Source: Candidatus Zipacnadia bacterium (GTDB lineage: Bacteria > Armatimonadota > Zipacnadia > Zipacnadales > Zipacnadaceae). Taken from it: a stretch of 14,501 nt of DNA. The DNA lies in NCBI GenBank assembly GCA_029821515.1, contig JALGTD010000013.1:1-14501 (forward strand). Direction: 5' to 3'. Made by a program: the position numbers and the translations under genes. Under the pieces are notes generated by a model that had not been told where the DNA came from, searched no databases, and worked only from the letters and a program-made list of their open reading frames with translations. Below are positions 6,640 to 14,232 of this stretch, piece after piece; position 1 is the stretch's first letter, and each line of letters opens with the position of its first letter.

Positions 6640-8097
6640 GTGAACAATAAAATTACAACCCAACAGGAAATAGATCTCCACGACTACTGGCAGCTTATAA
6701 CTAGTAGTTGGCGGATATGGGTGTATGCTGGAGTAATAGCTGGACTGGCAGCACTTTTCTGGAGCTATTCTATACAATCTACCAGGTATGCAACCAGCAC
6801 GAGCATAGTAGCCACCGGACAACTTCCCAGCACCTCACTAAGGAACAAATGGCTCGTTGAAGCCTTGCCCATTGAACTGCCAACTGAGGCAGGAACAGGG
6901 GCGGAGCTATGTCGGTATATTCTGGAGACGAACGCAACGCAACGGCAGGTGGTAGCGCAATGCTCACTACAAGAGGGCTTAGGAGCAACAAGCCAACAGG
7001 ATGCCGCCCAGCAATTGGGTAATTGCACCCAGACAACTCTAGAAAGTCCGAATATAGTTATACTTGCAGTTGTTCTCCCCGGCCCTTCACGGCTAGCGGG
7101 GCTCTTCAATAGAGCAAGAACTGCACCAACAGCACAGTTGACTGTAAGAGTAGTGGAGGCCTACCTAAAGGTGCTTAGTGAGCGGCTAACCCAGCTACAC
7201 CTAACTGCAGCGAAGCGAAAGCGGGTTTTCCTGGAGGAACAGAAGGAGCAGATTAGGACGGAGCTAGAGCAGGCAGAGGAGCGCCTGCAGAGCTGGCAGG
7301 CCAGGCATAGCGTGATGGAGATTAGTACAGTAGGGAAACTTGCGACCGAGGAACTTGTAGACCTCCAAGAGCAGCAGGAAATGACACGCCTACAACTACA
7401 CACAGCTCAACACCACCAAGAAGGCCTCCGGCAACAACTACAACAGCAGCCGGAGATGCAGGCTGCCTCGGTAGTACATCGGACTAATCCTTTAGTGGAT
7501 GAACTTCGCGAGAAATTGGTTAACCTCGAGGCGCAGCTTGCTGTCGCGACCGAAGTGGAAGGGAAAAGCAGGCAGCACCCTGATGTGCGCGCACTTCAGC
7601 AACAGATAGATGCAGCCACAAAGGCGCTATCCGAAGAGCAGCAGCAGACAATGCTAAAGGCAAGCACGACAGAGATTGCCAACCCAATCGTACGAAAGTT
7701 GGAGGAAGAGCTGGTCCTAGAGGAGGCAAACAGCACCGCCTTGGAGGCGAAGATCGAGGGTCTGGGAGAAGCGATACGACGGGCTGAGCAAGAGATGGCA
7801 GAGATGTCCGGGGAGGCGCTAGGATACAATCGGCTGTTACGGAATGTAGAGATAAAGCAGACACTTTTTGAGACACTGGCCAGTGAGTATGAGCAGGCAC
7901 TAATTGAAGAGCAGGCTACGGAGCCGGTTTTCTATGTGATTGACGAGGCAATGGCACCTGAGCAGCCCGAAGGCCCTGGTCCGCTGGTCCAGATGGGGCT
8001 TGCTGGAGTAATTGGAATACTGTTGGCTTGGGTATGGATCATAGTAAGTACGGGCGTGCGAAGCGATAGGGGTGGCAGTGGTGCAGCGTCTGTATAG
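6640..8097 (+). CDS. Wzz/GumC-type polysaccharide chain-length determinant (co-polymerase)
   Basis: Predicted 485-residue inner-membrane protein. Residues 1-24 contain the Wzz entry motif EIDLHDYWQLITSSW; residues 25-44 are a first membrane helix; residues about 190-420 are a long Glu/Gln-rich coiled coil with the GumC-type RQHPDV motif (312-316); FYVIDEAMAPEQPEGPG (431-447) is the proline-rich segment typical before the second membrane helix (451-470). Only 15 residues follow, so the tyrosine-kinase domain found fused in some relatives is absent, and no separate kinase gene is in the window. It would set chain length together with the membrane polymerase encoded next; their reading frames overlap slightly, which suggests translational coupling. 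The start is a GTG with no clear ribosome binding site, but its position fits the family's N-terminus. The protein is poor in recognisable binding residues, as usual for this family, so the call rests on architecture. Confidence 0.82.
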   Translation: MNNKITTQQEIDLHDYWQLITSSWRIWVYAGVIAGLAALFWSYSIQSTRYATSTSIVATGQLPSTSLRNKWLVEALPIELPTEAGTGAELCRYILETNATQRQVVAQCSLQEGLGATSQQDAAQQLGNCTQTTLESPNIVILAVVLPGPSRLAGLFNRARTAPTAQLTVRVVEAYLKVLSERLTQLHLTAAKRKRVFLEEQKEQIRTELEQAEERLQSWQARHSVMEISTVGKLATEELVDLQEQQEMTRLQLHTAQHHQEGLRQQLQQQPEMQAASVVHRTNPLVDELREKLVNLEAQLAVATEVEGKSRQHPDVRALQQQIDAATKALSEEQQQTMLKASTTEIANPIVRKLEEELVLEEANSTALEAKIEGLGEAIRRAEQEMAEMSGEALGYNRLLRNVEIKQTLFETLASEYEQALIEEQATEPVFYVIDEAMAPEQPEGPGPLVQMGLAGVIGILLAWVWIIVSTGVRSDRGGSGAASV

Positions 8098-9499
8098 GAC
8101 AGCAAAACAGCGGATAGTTAATAGCGTCGCGCACCGGGGTGTGGTGGCGGTAGTCCTAGCGGCGGCGGTAGGTGTTGGTGTGGCGATGTGCCTCACTGGC
8201 CCCCAGGCGGCCCAATGGGTGGGGCTGGCTGCGTTGGTGTTGTTGATTGGTGGTATGGTGGCAGCACAGGCGGTAGTGGCAGGCTGGGATTGGCTGGCGC
8301 CGCCAGTTTTGTTTGTGGTGATCTTTGGATTGTATTTTGTAGCACGGCCGATGGGGCTGTTAGCTGGGCTGAAAGCAATAGCAGGGGCAGGGGCAGGGGC
8401 GCAAGCCAGTGCCGCCATTGCCATAGCTTTTGTCGCAGCAGTAGGTTTTTGGGTGGGGTATCTTCTGCCTATAGGGAAGGCCCTGGGGGTGAGCATACCC
8501 TGGGTGAGCCGAGAGTGGTCGGCGCAGAGGACTCGCGTAGCGGTGTGGCTATGCTGGGGGCTGGGGTTGATTTGCTGGGTTGTGATGATGCGGGCAAGTG
8601 GCGGAATTATACAACGGCTGACTACCTATGGCCAGGGAACGGCCGCCGGGATAGGCGTGGTAGTCGTGGGTAGCGCAGCCCTGCTGGGGGTGGCACTGGC
8701 CGGCGGGTGGCTGGCCTATTGGAAAGGAGTAATTTCTCGGATCGAGCTTATCGTAATTACCACCACCGGCGCGGGGATGCTATTGGTGCATGGTCAGCGT
8801 GCCGCTGCATTGGTTCCTCTCCTGATGATAGTGACGATATATCATTACGAGGTCCGGGCCATACGGGCTCGCCAAATAATATTGTTGGGCCTGGTCGCAG
8901 CATTGATTGTGGTTGGTGTGGGGCTGCCACGGCTAAGGATTGTCCACGCTGCGGAGGTAGCGCTTCCGGCACGTGACTATGCCACTGTAGGTGGCTGGCT
9001 GCTGCTGCGTAACCTGACGGCCTTTGATGCTTTAATGCTGGTCACCGAAAAAGTTCCGAGACAGATTGACTATCAGTGGGGAAGGACCTACGTAGATGCG
9101 CTTGCTATGATTGTGCCCAGGTGGTTATATGAGGGCAAGGCACAGCGGAATCTATTTAACCGCCTGCTGCGGCCGCGCAGCTCCGGCTCAATGGCTCTCA
9201 CGCTGCCCGCCGAAGGCTATCTCAACTTCGGCGGGGCCGGCCTGCTACTGGAGACACTGCTGCTTGGAGTGCTGTATCGGGCACTATACAGCTATCGGGG
9301 TCAGCATTCACAAAATGAGGCAGCAGTTCTAGGGTATGCGCTGGCTGTGCCGTTTTTTGCGCTATTCTGGCGGGGAGGGCTTATGGGCGGACATCTAGGC
9401 TACCTGCTAGCATACGGCGGCCTGGTGGTATTGCTGGCGCTGTTCTGTGCGGGCTCGAAGTGGGTGGTGGGTGTGGAGGGGGCGGGGCAGGCAGTTTAG
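8081..9499 (+). CDS. Wzy-like O-antigen/exopolysaccharide polymerase, multi-pass membrane protein
   Basis: Predicted 472-residue membrane protein with about 11-12 hydrophobic helices (roughly residues 20-37, 44-66, 73-91, 109-129, 151-169, 192-212, 220-255, 264-281, 384-402, 415-431, 440-458). The loop at about 300-385 carries the pattern common in Wzy/oligosaccharide-repeat-unit polymerases: YQWGRTYVDALAMIVPRWLY, then ALTLPAEGYLNFGGAG. It would polymerise undecaprenyl-linked repeat units on the outer face of the inner membrane. Three GTG codons compete (8072, 8078, 8081). AGGGG at 8068-8072 leaves 8 nt to the one at 8081, so I use that; the one at 8072 would overlap the ribosome binding site. 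The start lies inside the 3' end of the wzz-like gene (17-bp overlap), which suggests coupled expression. Wzy proteins are poorly conserved, so the exact product is uncertain; an O-antigen-ligase-like role is the main alternative. Confidence 0.75.
   Translation: MQRLYRTAKQRIVNSVAHRGVVAVVLAAAVGVGVAMCLTGPQAAQWVGLAALVLLIGGMVAAQAVVAGWDWLAPPVLFVVIFGLYFVARPMGLLAGLKAIAGAGAGAQASAAIAIAFVAAVGFWVGYLLPIGKALGVSIPWVSREWSAQRTRVAVWLCWGLGLICWVVMMRASGGIIQRLTTYGQGTAAGIGVVVVGSAALLGVALAGGWLAYWKGVISRIELIVITTTGAGMLLVHGQRAAALVPLLMIVTIYHYEVRAIRARQIILLGLVAALIVVGVGLPRLRIVHAAEVALPARDYATVGGWLLLRNLTAFDALMLVTEKVPRQIDYQWGRTYVDALAMIVPRWLYEGKAQRNLFNRLLRPRSSGSMALTLPAEGYLNFGGAGLLLETLLLGVLYRALYSYRGQHSQNEAAVLGYALAVPFFALFWRGGLMGGHLGYLLAYGGLVVLLALFCAGSKWVVGVEGAGQAV
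8381..8398 (+). repeat. Hexanucleotide tandem repeat (GCAGGG)x3 inside the polymerase gene
   Basis: Three perfect GCAGGG units encode an alternating Ala-Gly stretch in the loop before the fourth predicted membrane helix. Gain or loss of a unit would keep the reading frame. Confidence 0.6.
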
Positions 9500-9537
9500 C
9501 GGCCTGCACAAGAGGTTGATAGATAGGGAGGCGAAAT

Positions 9538-10482
9538 ATGACGATCACGAGTCGTGCGCCAGTGCGGGTTGATTTTGCAGGGGCCTGGACAGATGTGGCC
9601 TATTTTTCTGATGCTTTTCAGGGAGCAACTTGCAATGCAGCTATAAAGCTGTATGTTGAAGGAGAACTTGATGTATCTGAACATGACCAGGTTTCTACTG
9701 CCCAACTATTGGCAGAAGCGCCTGAGTCGGACCTGGGAGCCGCGCAGGCAGGATTGCGTGTGTCGTATGAGAGCCAGGTCCCCGCGGGCAGCGGGTTGGG
9801 CACATCAGCGACCCTGAATGTCGTGTGGCTTTCCCTGGCACGTCGCGAGGCCGTGACCACGGTAGATGAGAAGATGGAGATTGCTGCCCTGGCATACGAT
9901 GTGGAGAAAATTTTAGGCATCATTGGCGGCAAGCAAGATCAGTATGCCTCGGCGGTCGGAGGCATCAACCTTTTCGAGTTTGGCCAGGAAGTACGGCGGG
10001 TGCCCGTGGACATGACCGATGACCAGATTGAGCAGCTCCAGCAGCAGTTGGTGTTGTGTTATACGGGCAAGCCCCGGCTGTCTTCTAATATCCACAAGAA
10101 TGTGTGGGGCAATTTCCGAGCTGGTAAAAAGGAGACGGTGCAAGCTCTGTTTACCCTGCGAGACAGCGCCTACCAGGCTAAGGACTATTTGGAGTCCGGC
10201 GAGCTAGAGCAATTTGGACAGCTACTTACCCGCCAGTTTGATGCGGCCAAGCAGTTAGACGCCTCTACATCCAACGAGCAGATCGAGGAGCTTTTTGAGC
10301 TTGCCGGACCGAGGATCATAGGTGGTAAGCCTTGTGGGGCTGGGGGGGGAGGCTGCATCCTCTTCCTGGCCAAATCTACACAAGACGCGCGGGCGCTGGA
10401 AGAGGAGTTGCAGAAAAAGCAATTGGCGACCATTGATCTACAATTCGACTTTGAAGGTCTTTGCGTGGGAACCACAGGATAG
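9538..10482 (+). CDS. GHMP-family sugar kinase (heptose-7-phosphate kinase/fucokinase-like)
   Basis: Predicted 314-residue cytosolic ATP-dependent kinase of usual length for the HddA-like branch. All three GHMP motifs are clear: motif 1 SRAPVRVDFAGAWTDV (5-20), the ATP-binding motif 2 VPAGSGLGTSATLNV (81-95), and motif 3 GGKPCGAGGGGCILFL (262-277). GGKQDQYASAVGG (130-142) supplies the likely acidic residue D134. Motif 1 with AWTDV resembles both D-glycero-D-manno-heptose-7-phosphate kinases and bacterial fucokinase domains, so the substrate is open; no heptose isomerase, phosphatase or nucleotidyltransferase is in the window to settle it. The start ATG has GGGAGG at 9526-9531, 6 nt upstream. 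It is 38 bp after the polymerase gene and 42 bp before the glycosyltransferase gene, so it probably activates a sugar for the polysaccharide made by this locus. A run of seven G (10342-10348) lies in the motif 3 codons. Confidence 0.85.
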   Translation: MTITSRAPVRVDFAGAWTDVAYFSDAFQGATCNAAIKLYVEGELDVSEHDQVSTAQLLAEAPESDLGAAQAGLRVSYESQVPAGSGLGTSATLNVVWLSLARREAVTTVDEKMEIAALAYDVEKILGIIGGKQDQYASAVGGINLFEFGQEVRRVPVDMTDDQIEQLQQQLVLCYTGKPRLSSNIHKNVWGNFRAGKKETVQALFTLRDSAYQAKDYLESGELEQFGQLLTRQFDAAKQLDASTSNEQIEELFELAGPRIIGGKPCGAGGGGCILFLAKSTQDARALEEELQKKQLATIDLQFDFEGLCVGTTG

Positions 10483-10524
10483 CAGCATCTGCCGGTATTA
10501 GCTTGCCTGGAAGATATTGATCTG

Positions 10525-11640
10525 ATGCGAATAGGAATTAACGCACTGGCGTGGGTGCCAGACCGGCAAGCCGGCATGCAGACTTATTTGTGCCAGCTTG
10601 TCAGGGCCCTGCAAGAAGTTGACAGCGATAACGAGTACATAGTATTCGTGGGCCGTGAAGCTGAAGAGCAGTTGGAACTGCGCAACGAAAACTTCCGCGA
10701 AGTGGTATGTACCCCGCCGAGCCGCTCGCGCATTCTCCGGGCGGTCTGGGAGCAAGTTCAGTTGCCTCGCCGGGCCCGAGCAGAACAGGTAGAGGTGCTG
10801 CTGTGTACTGGAGGCATCGTCCCCGGCAATCTGGATATGCCGGCCGTACAGGTCATCCACGACTTGCAGGTCTTTCACTATCCGGAGAACTTTTCCTGGC
10901 TGAAGCGCAACTTCCTCCGGAAAATGCTCCCCAGGTCAGCGCGGGCGGCCTCCGTGACGGTTGCCGATTCAGAATACACGCGCGGCGACGTGGTGAAGTT
11001 ATTGCCTCAAAGAAGGGCCGATACCCGTGTGGCGCTGCTGGCGGGTAGCCCTGAGTATCAACCGACCTCCACTGAGGCAATCGCGCAGGTGAGACGCAGG
11101 TATCAGCTAAGCGACGAATACCTCTTGTCAGTAGGCACCTCGCACTTGCACAAAAACCTCCACGGGCTGGTTGAGGCGTATGAACGGGCAGATGTAACGG
11201 CTGAGCTGGTGCTGGTGGGCAGGCGTGGCTCCGGGCAGCACCGACTGATGAGGGCAGTGAATGAAGCGAAACGCCGCCGGCAGATAAAGCTGCTGGGGCG
11301 GGTGGCAAACAGCGAGTTGGCGGCTTTGTATACCGGGGCCAGCAGTTTTGTGTTTTCCTCTCTATTTGAGGGGTTTGGGATGCCTGTATTAGAGGCAATG
11401 CAATGTGGCTGTCCGGTGGCCTGTTCCTCGCTCACAGCTCTGTCCGAGGTGGCTGGCCCGGCAGCTCTGCTTTTTAACCCACGTGACCAGCAGGCCTTCA
11501 CCGCGGCCATCCAACGGCTCCTTACAGAGCAGAGCCTACGGGAACGGCTGCGAGAGAAGGGATTCGCTCGAGCCGGCAAGTTTGACTGGCGCCAAACTGC
11601 CAGCGCAACAATAGAGGCGTTGTTCGATGCAGTTGCCTAA
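10525..11640 (+). CDS. Family 4 (GT-B) glycosyltransferase
   Basis: Predicted 371-residue cytosolic or membrane-associated retaining glycosyltransferase. The N-terminal half begins with the usual RIGINALAWV strand and the acceptor-side loop GMQTYLCQLVRAL, and has IHDLQVFHYPENFS (about 111-124). The C-terminal half shows SVGTSHLHKNLHGLVEAYE (202-220), then FVFSSLFEGFGMPVLEAM, with the EX7E pair E282 and E290 that contacts the nucleotide-sugar donor, followed by GCPVACSSLTALSEVAG. It would add one sugar to the lipid-linked repeat unit; donor and acceptor cannot be read from sequence. The ATG at 10525 fits the family's N-terminus; a GGAAG lies about 11 nt upstream. The next gene starts 105 bp downstream. 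Confidence 0.88.
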   Translation: MRIGINALAWVPDRQAGMQTYLCQLVRALQEVDSDNEYIVFVGREAEEQLELRNENFREVVCTPPSRSRILRAVWEQVQLPRRARAEQVEVLLCTGGIVPGNLDMPAVQVIHDLQVFHYPENFSWLKRNFLRKMLPRSARAASVTVADSEYTRGDVVKLLPQRRADTRVALLAGSPEYQPTSTEAIAQVRRRYQLSDEYLLSVGTSHLHKNLHGLVEAYERADVTAELVLVGRRGSGQHRLMRAVNEAKRRRQIKLLGRVANSELAALYTGASSFVFSSLFEGFGMPVLEAMQCGCPVACSSLTALSEVAGPAALLFNPRDQQAFTAAIQRLLTEQSLRERLREKGFARAGKFDWRQTASATIEALFDAVA

Positions 11641-11733
11641 CCTGGTGGGACTAATGCAGATTACTGTGGAGGTCTGGTGCACTGGGGTGCCTAAATTAAT
11701 TGATAGTTGCCCAGAGCACAACATCTGTCGGCC

Positions 11734-11740
11734 AGAGGAA
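11734..11740 (+). promoter_or_regulatory. Ribosome binding site deciding the ribulokinase start
   Basis: AGAGGAA ends 5 nt before the GTG at 11746. The frame is open back to a TTG at 11707, but this Shine-Dalgarno-like site and the family's N-terminus (short lead, then CLGLDFGTNSVRAL) both favour the GTG. Confidence 0.55.
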
Positions 11741-11745
11741 TTCTA

Positions 11746-13395
11746 GTGAGTGATAAGCGCTATTGTCTCGGCCTTGACTTTGGGACCAATTCGGTGCGAG
11801 CTTTGATCGCCGACGCAGAAAATGGCCAGACAGTCGCGATTGCGGTCGCCGAGTATAGGCGTGGAGAGAGAGGCGTACTGGAGGACCGGAGCAACTCCCA
11901 TATCGCACGCCAGCATCCAGCAGACTATTATGACGGCCTGGTGGCGAGCGTACAGCAGGTGGTCGAGGCAGCCCGGAGCACTGCAAAGTTCTTACCCGTC
12001 GATATTATAGGGATAGGGATTGATACAACCGGCTCGACACCAATACCCGTAGACGAGCAAGGTGTGCCCCTGGCATTCGACCCTCGCTTTGAAGACAACC
12101 TTGACGCGATGGCGTGGCTATGGAAAGACCACTCTTCAATTGCCGAGGCTGAGCGCATCACTGAACTTGCACAGCAGCATCGCCCGGAATATCTGAAGCA
12201 GTGCGGGGGCACGTATTCCGCGGAGTGGTTTTTCTCGAAGATATGGCATTGTCTGAATGTTGCATCGAACGTCTTTGAGGCAGCGTACAGTTGGGTAGAG
12301 TTTTGTGACTATGTTCCTGCGCTGCTGACGGGAACTCTACAACCCGACGAGATGAAGCGCAGCATCTGCGCCGCCGGGCACAAGGCAATGTACTCGGAGG
12401 AATGGGGTGGGCTGCCCGATGCAGATTTCCTGAATTTGCTTGATGTGAGAATGGGGGCGCTGCGTGAGCGACTGTATAAGCAGGCTTACGCTTCGGATGT
12501 ACGGGCAGGAGACCTCAGCGAGGAGTGGGCACAGAAGCTGGGTTTGCCTGCGGGGATACCGGTGGCGGTGGGGAGCCTCGACGCGCACTACGGGGCAGTA
12601 GGTGCAGGTGTGCGAGAGGGGACGGTGGTCAAGATCATCGGCACCTCCACTTGCGACATCACGGTGGCGGGAGCGAGAGAAGGCCCACCACACATTCCCG
12701 GCGTCTGTGGAGTGGTGCAGGACTCGGTGCTGCCGGGCTACTATGGGATTGAAGCGGGGCAATCGGCAGTGGGAGATATCTTTAACTGGTGGGTTACTGA
12801 GATTTGTGAGGGTGACTCTGAGCAGCATGAGGTACTCACAAAGCAGGCCTCCGAGCTGGCACCCGGCGAGAGCGGACTGCTGGCACTGGACTGGAACAAC
12901 GGCAATCGGACGATATTGGTGGATGCTCGGCTGAGCGGCCTGCTAATAGGCCAGACACTGCAAACGACGCGGGCGGAAGTCTATCGGGCGCTGATTGAGG
13001 CTACTGCGTTCGGCGGGCTGACTATTCTAGTAACTTGTGGGGGTATCGCCGAGAAAAACCCGATGTTGATGCAGATATATGCGGATGTCACCGGGCGGCG
13101 GATGGAACTGTCGCGCTCCGAGCAGACCTGTGCGCTGGGCGCGGCGATATTTGGAGCGGTGGTGGCCGGGGAGGACAGGGGAGGCTACGCGACAGCAGAG
13201 CAAGCTCAGGAGGCGATGACGGGGACTAAGGTTACGAGCTATGAGCCGAATGCCGCCGATCACGAGGTCTATCAGGAGTTGTATGGGTTATACAGGCGCC
13301 TGCATGACAGCTTTGGCGTAGCCGAGCACAGCGATTGCCTCTATGATGTGATGAAGAGGCTGCTGGAGATGAAGCACAAGGTCAGCACCCAATAG
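11746..13395 (+). CDS. araB: Ribulokinase (FGGY family), with an apparent short internal deletion
   Basis: Predicted 549-residue cytosolic kinase that phosphorylates L-ribulose to L-ribulose-5-phosphate. The N-terminal half shows GLDFGTNSVRALIAD, RQHPADYYDGL and GIGIDTTGSTPIPVD; the middle has CGGTYSAEWFFSKIWH and the catalytic-base region VGSLDAHYGAVGAG (D279); then KIIGTSTCDI and GYYGIEAGQSAVGDIFNWWV, all typical of AraB. The C-terminal domain has EATAFGG joined after only a few residues to TCGGIAEKNPMLMQIYADVTG. In the AraB sequences I know, about 20 residues, including a helix, separate AFG from the GG motif; here there are 7. This suggests loss of about 13 residues in frame (DNA about 13012-13038). 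Activity may be altered, or this may be a lineage feature or an assembly artefact. The GTG start is supported by AGAGGAA. araD follows after 15 bp, giving an arabinose-type operon. Confidence 0.88.
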   Translation: MSDKRYCLGLDFGTNSVRALIADAENGQTVAIAVAEYRRGERGVLEDRSNSHIARQHPADYYDGLVASVQQVVEAARSTAKFLPVDIIGIGIDTTGSTPIPVDEQGVPLAFDPRFEDNLDAMAWLWKDHSSIAEAERITELAQQHRPEYLKQCGGTYSAEWFFSKIWHCLNVASNVFEAAYSWVEFCDYVPALLTGTLQPDEMKRSICAAGHKAMYSEEWGGLPDADFLNLLDVRMGALRERLYKQAYASDVRAGDLSEEWAQKLGLPAGIPVAVGSLDAHYGAVGAGVREGTVVKIIGTSTCDITVAGAREGPPHIPGVCGVVQDSVLPGYYGIEAGQSAVGDIFNWWVTEICEGDSEQHEVLTKQASELAPGESGLLALDWNNGNRTILVDARLSGLLIGQTLQTTRAEVYRALIEATAFGGLTILVTCGGIAEKNPMLMQIYADVTGRRMELSRSEQTCALGAAIFGAVVAGEDRGGYATAEQAQEAMTGTKVTSYEPNAADHEVYQELYGLYRRLHDSFGVAEHSDCLYDVMKRLLEMKHKVSTQ

Positions 13396-13410
13396 GAGCA
13401 ATGGACGGTT

Positions 13411-14103
13411 ATGCTGGAAGAGCTGAAGGAAGAAGTATGTGCCGCTAACCTATTGTTGCAGCAGGCGGGCCTGGTAGTGCTGACCTGGGGTAACGCCAGC
13501 GGCATTGATCGCGAGCAGGGGCTTGTGGTAATTAAGCCCAGTGGGGTCGCTTACGACGGGATGACTGCGGAGCAGATGGTGATTGTGGACCTGGAGGGCA
13601 ATGTGGTGGAGGGCGACTTGCAGCCTTCATCGGATACGCCCAGTCATCTGGTGCTATATCGAGAGTGGGAAGATATCGGCGGAGTGGCTCATACGCATTC
13701 GACCTATGCCACCGCCTGGGCGCAGGCGTGCCGCAGCATTCCCTGCTATGGGACCACCCATGCCGACCACTTTCGGGGGCCAGTACCGGTGACGCGGCCA
13801 TTAGAGCCGGAGGCGGTGCAGGGCAGCTATGAGTGGGAGACCGGACGGGCGATAGTGCGGGCAGTGGCTAACAATAATCCGCGGGAGTTTCCGGGTATTT
13901 TGGTGGCGCAGCACGGGGCGTTCACGTGGGGAGGGTCAGCGAGCGAGGCGGTTCGGAACAGCATCATTGTGGAGCAGATCGCGCGGATGGCAGCGGTGAC
14001 GGAGGGGCTGGCACCGACAGTAGGCCCAATCAGCGATGAGCTTAGGGATAAGCACTTCCTGCGCAAACACGGCCCGAAAGCGTATTACGGGCAGACTGAA
14101 TAG
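13411..14103 (+). CDS. araD: L-ribulose-5-phosphate 4-epimerase (class II aldolase family)
   Basis: Predicted 230-residue cytosolic zinc enzyme, matching the family's length. It converts L-ribulose-5-phosphate to D-xylulose-5-phosphate. Visible: TWGNASGID and IKPSGVAYD (substrate phosphate side), D75 in PSSDTPSHL, the zinc histidines H94 and H96 in GVAHTHSTYATAWAQA and H168 in AQHGAFTWG, D119 in THADHFRG, and the C-terminal YYGQ with the expected catalytic tyrosine (Y226). No key residue is missing. AGGAG at 13394-13398 lies 12 nt before the ATG, overlapping the end of araB; an ATG at 13401 is out of frame and closes quickly. The stop at 14101-14103 is followed by a 12-bp palindrome and the duplicated leader of the next gene. 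Confusion with L-fuculose-phosphate aldolase is the main alternative, but the araB partner and motifs favour AraD. Confidence 0.92.
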   Translation: MLEELKEEVCAANLLLQQAGLVVLTWGNASGIDREQGLVVIKPSGVAYDGMTAEQMVIVDLEGNVVEGDLQPSSDTPSHLVLYREWEDIGGVAHTHSTYATAWAQACRSIPCYGTTHADHFRGPVPVTRPLEPEAVQGSYEWETGRAIVRAVANNNPREFPGILVAQHGAFTWGGSASEAVRNSIIVEQIARMAAVTEGLAPTVGPISDELRDKHFLRKHGPKAYYGQTE

Positions 14104-14124
14104 CCAAGGGCAGCAGTAGCGGCA

Positions 14125-14136
14125 AAGTGATCACTT
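14125..14136. promoter_or_regulatory. 12-bp perfect palindrome, possible operator
   Basis: AAGTGATCACTT is a perfect palindrome between araD and the isomerase gene, 7 bp before the duplicated ribosome-binding segment. A palindrome of this length suits a dimeric regulator, but there is only one copy and no regulator gene in the window. Confidence 0.25.
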
Positions 14137-14142
14137 AATTCT

Positions 14143-14232
14143 GTGTCGTTTGGGAGGTAAGACAGATGGATCAAAAAACAACTTTCGGTGTCGTTTGGGA
14201 GGTAAGTCAGATGGATCAGAAAACAACTTTCG
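14143..14232 (+). repeat. 45-bp tandem duplication spanning RBS and start codon
   Basis: Copy 1 is 14143-14187 and copy 2 is 14188-14232; they differ at only two positions (A to T at 14162/14207 and A to G at 14174/14219 by my alignment), so 43 of 45 bases agree. Each contains GGGAGG and an ATG 8 nt later (14166 and 14211). Because 45 is a multiple of three and copy 1 has no stop, both starts are in the same frame. Confidence 0.95.

Noticed and set aside
7900..8496. Long minus-strand open frame across the wzz/wzy junction
   Set aside because: Its Ala/Thr/Pro-rich translation mirrors the membrane-protein codons on the other strand and has no family resemblance.
11647..11660. GGGACTAATGCAGA after the glycosyltransferase gene resembles GGGACTGGTGCAGA after the phosphohydrolase gene (6130-6143)
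   Set aside because: 12 of 14 bases agree, but similarity ends there; two short copies could easily be chance.
11700..11728. TTGATA followed by a possible -10 before araB
   Set aside because: The -35 is good, but no acceptable -10 hexamer lies at 16-18 bp.
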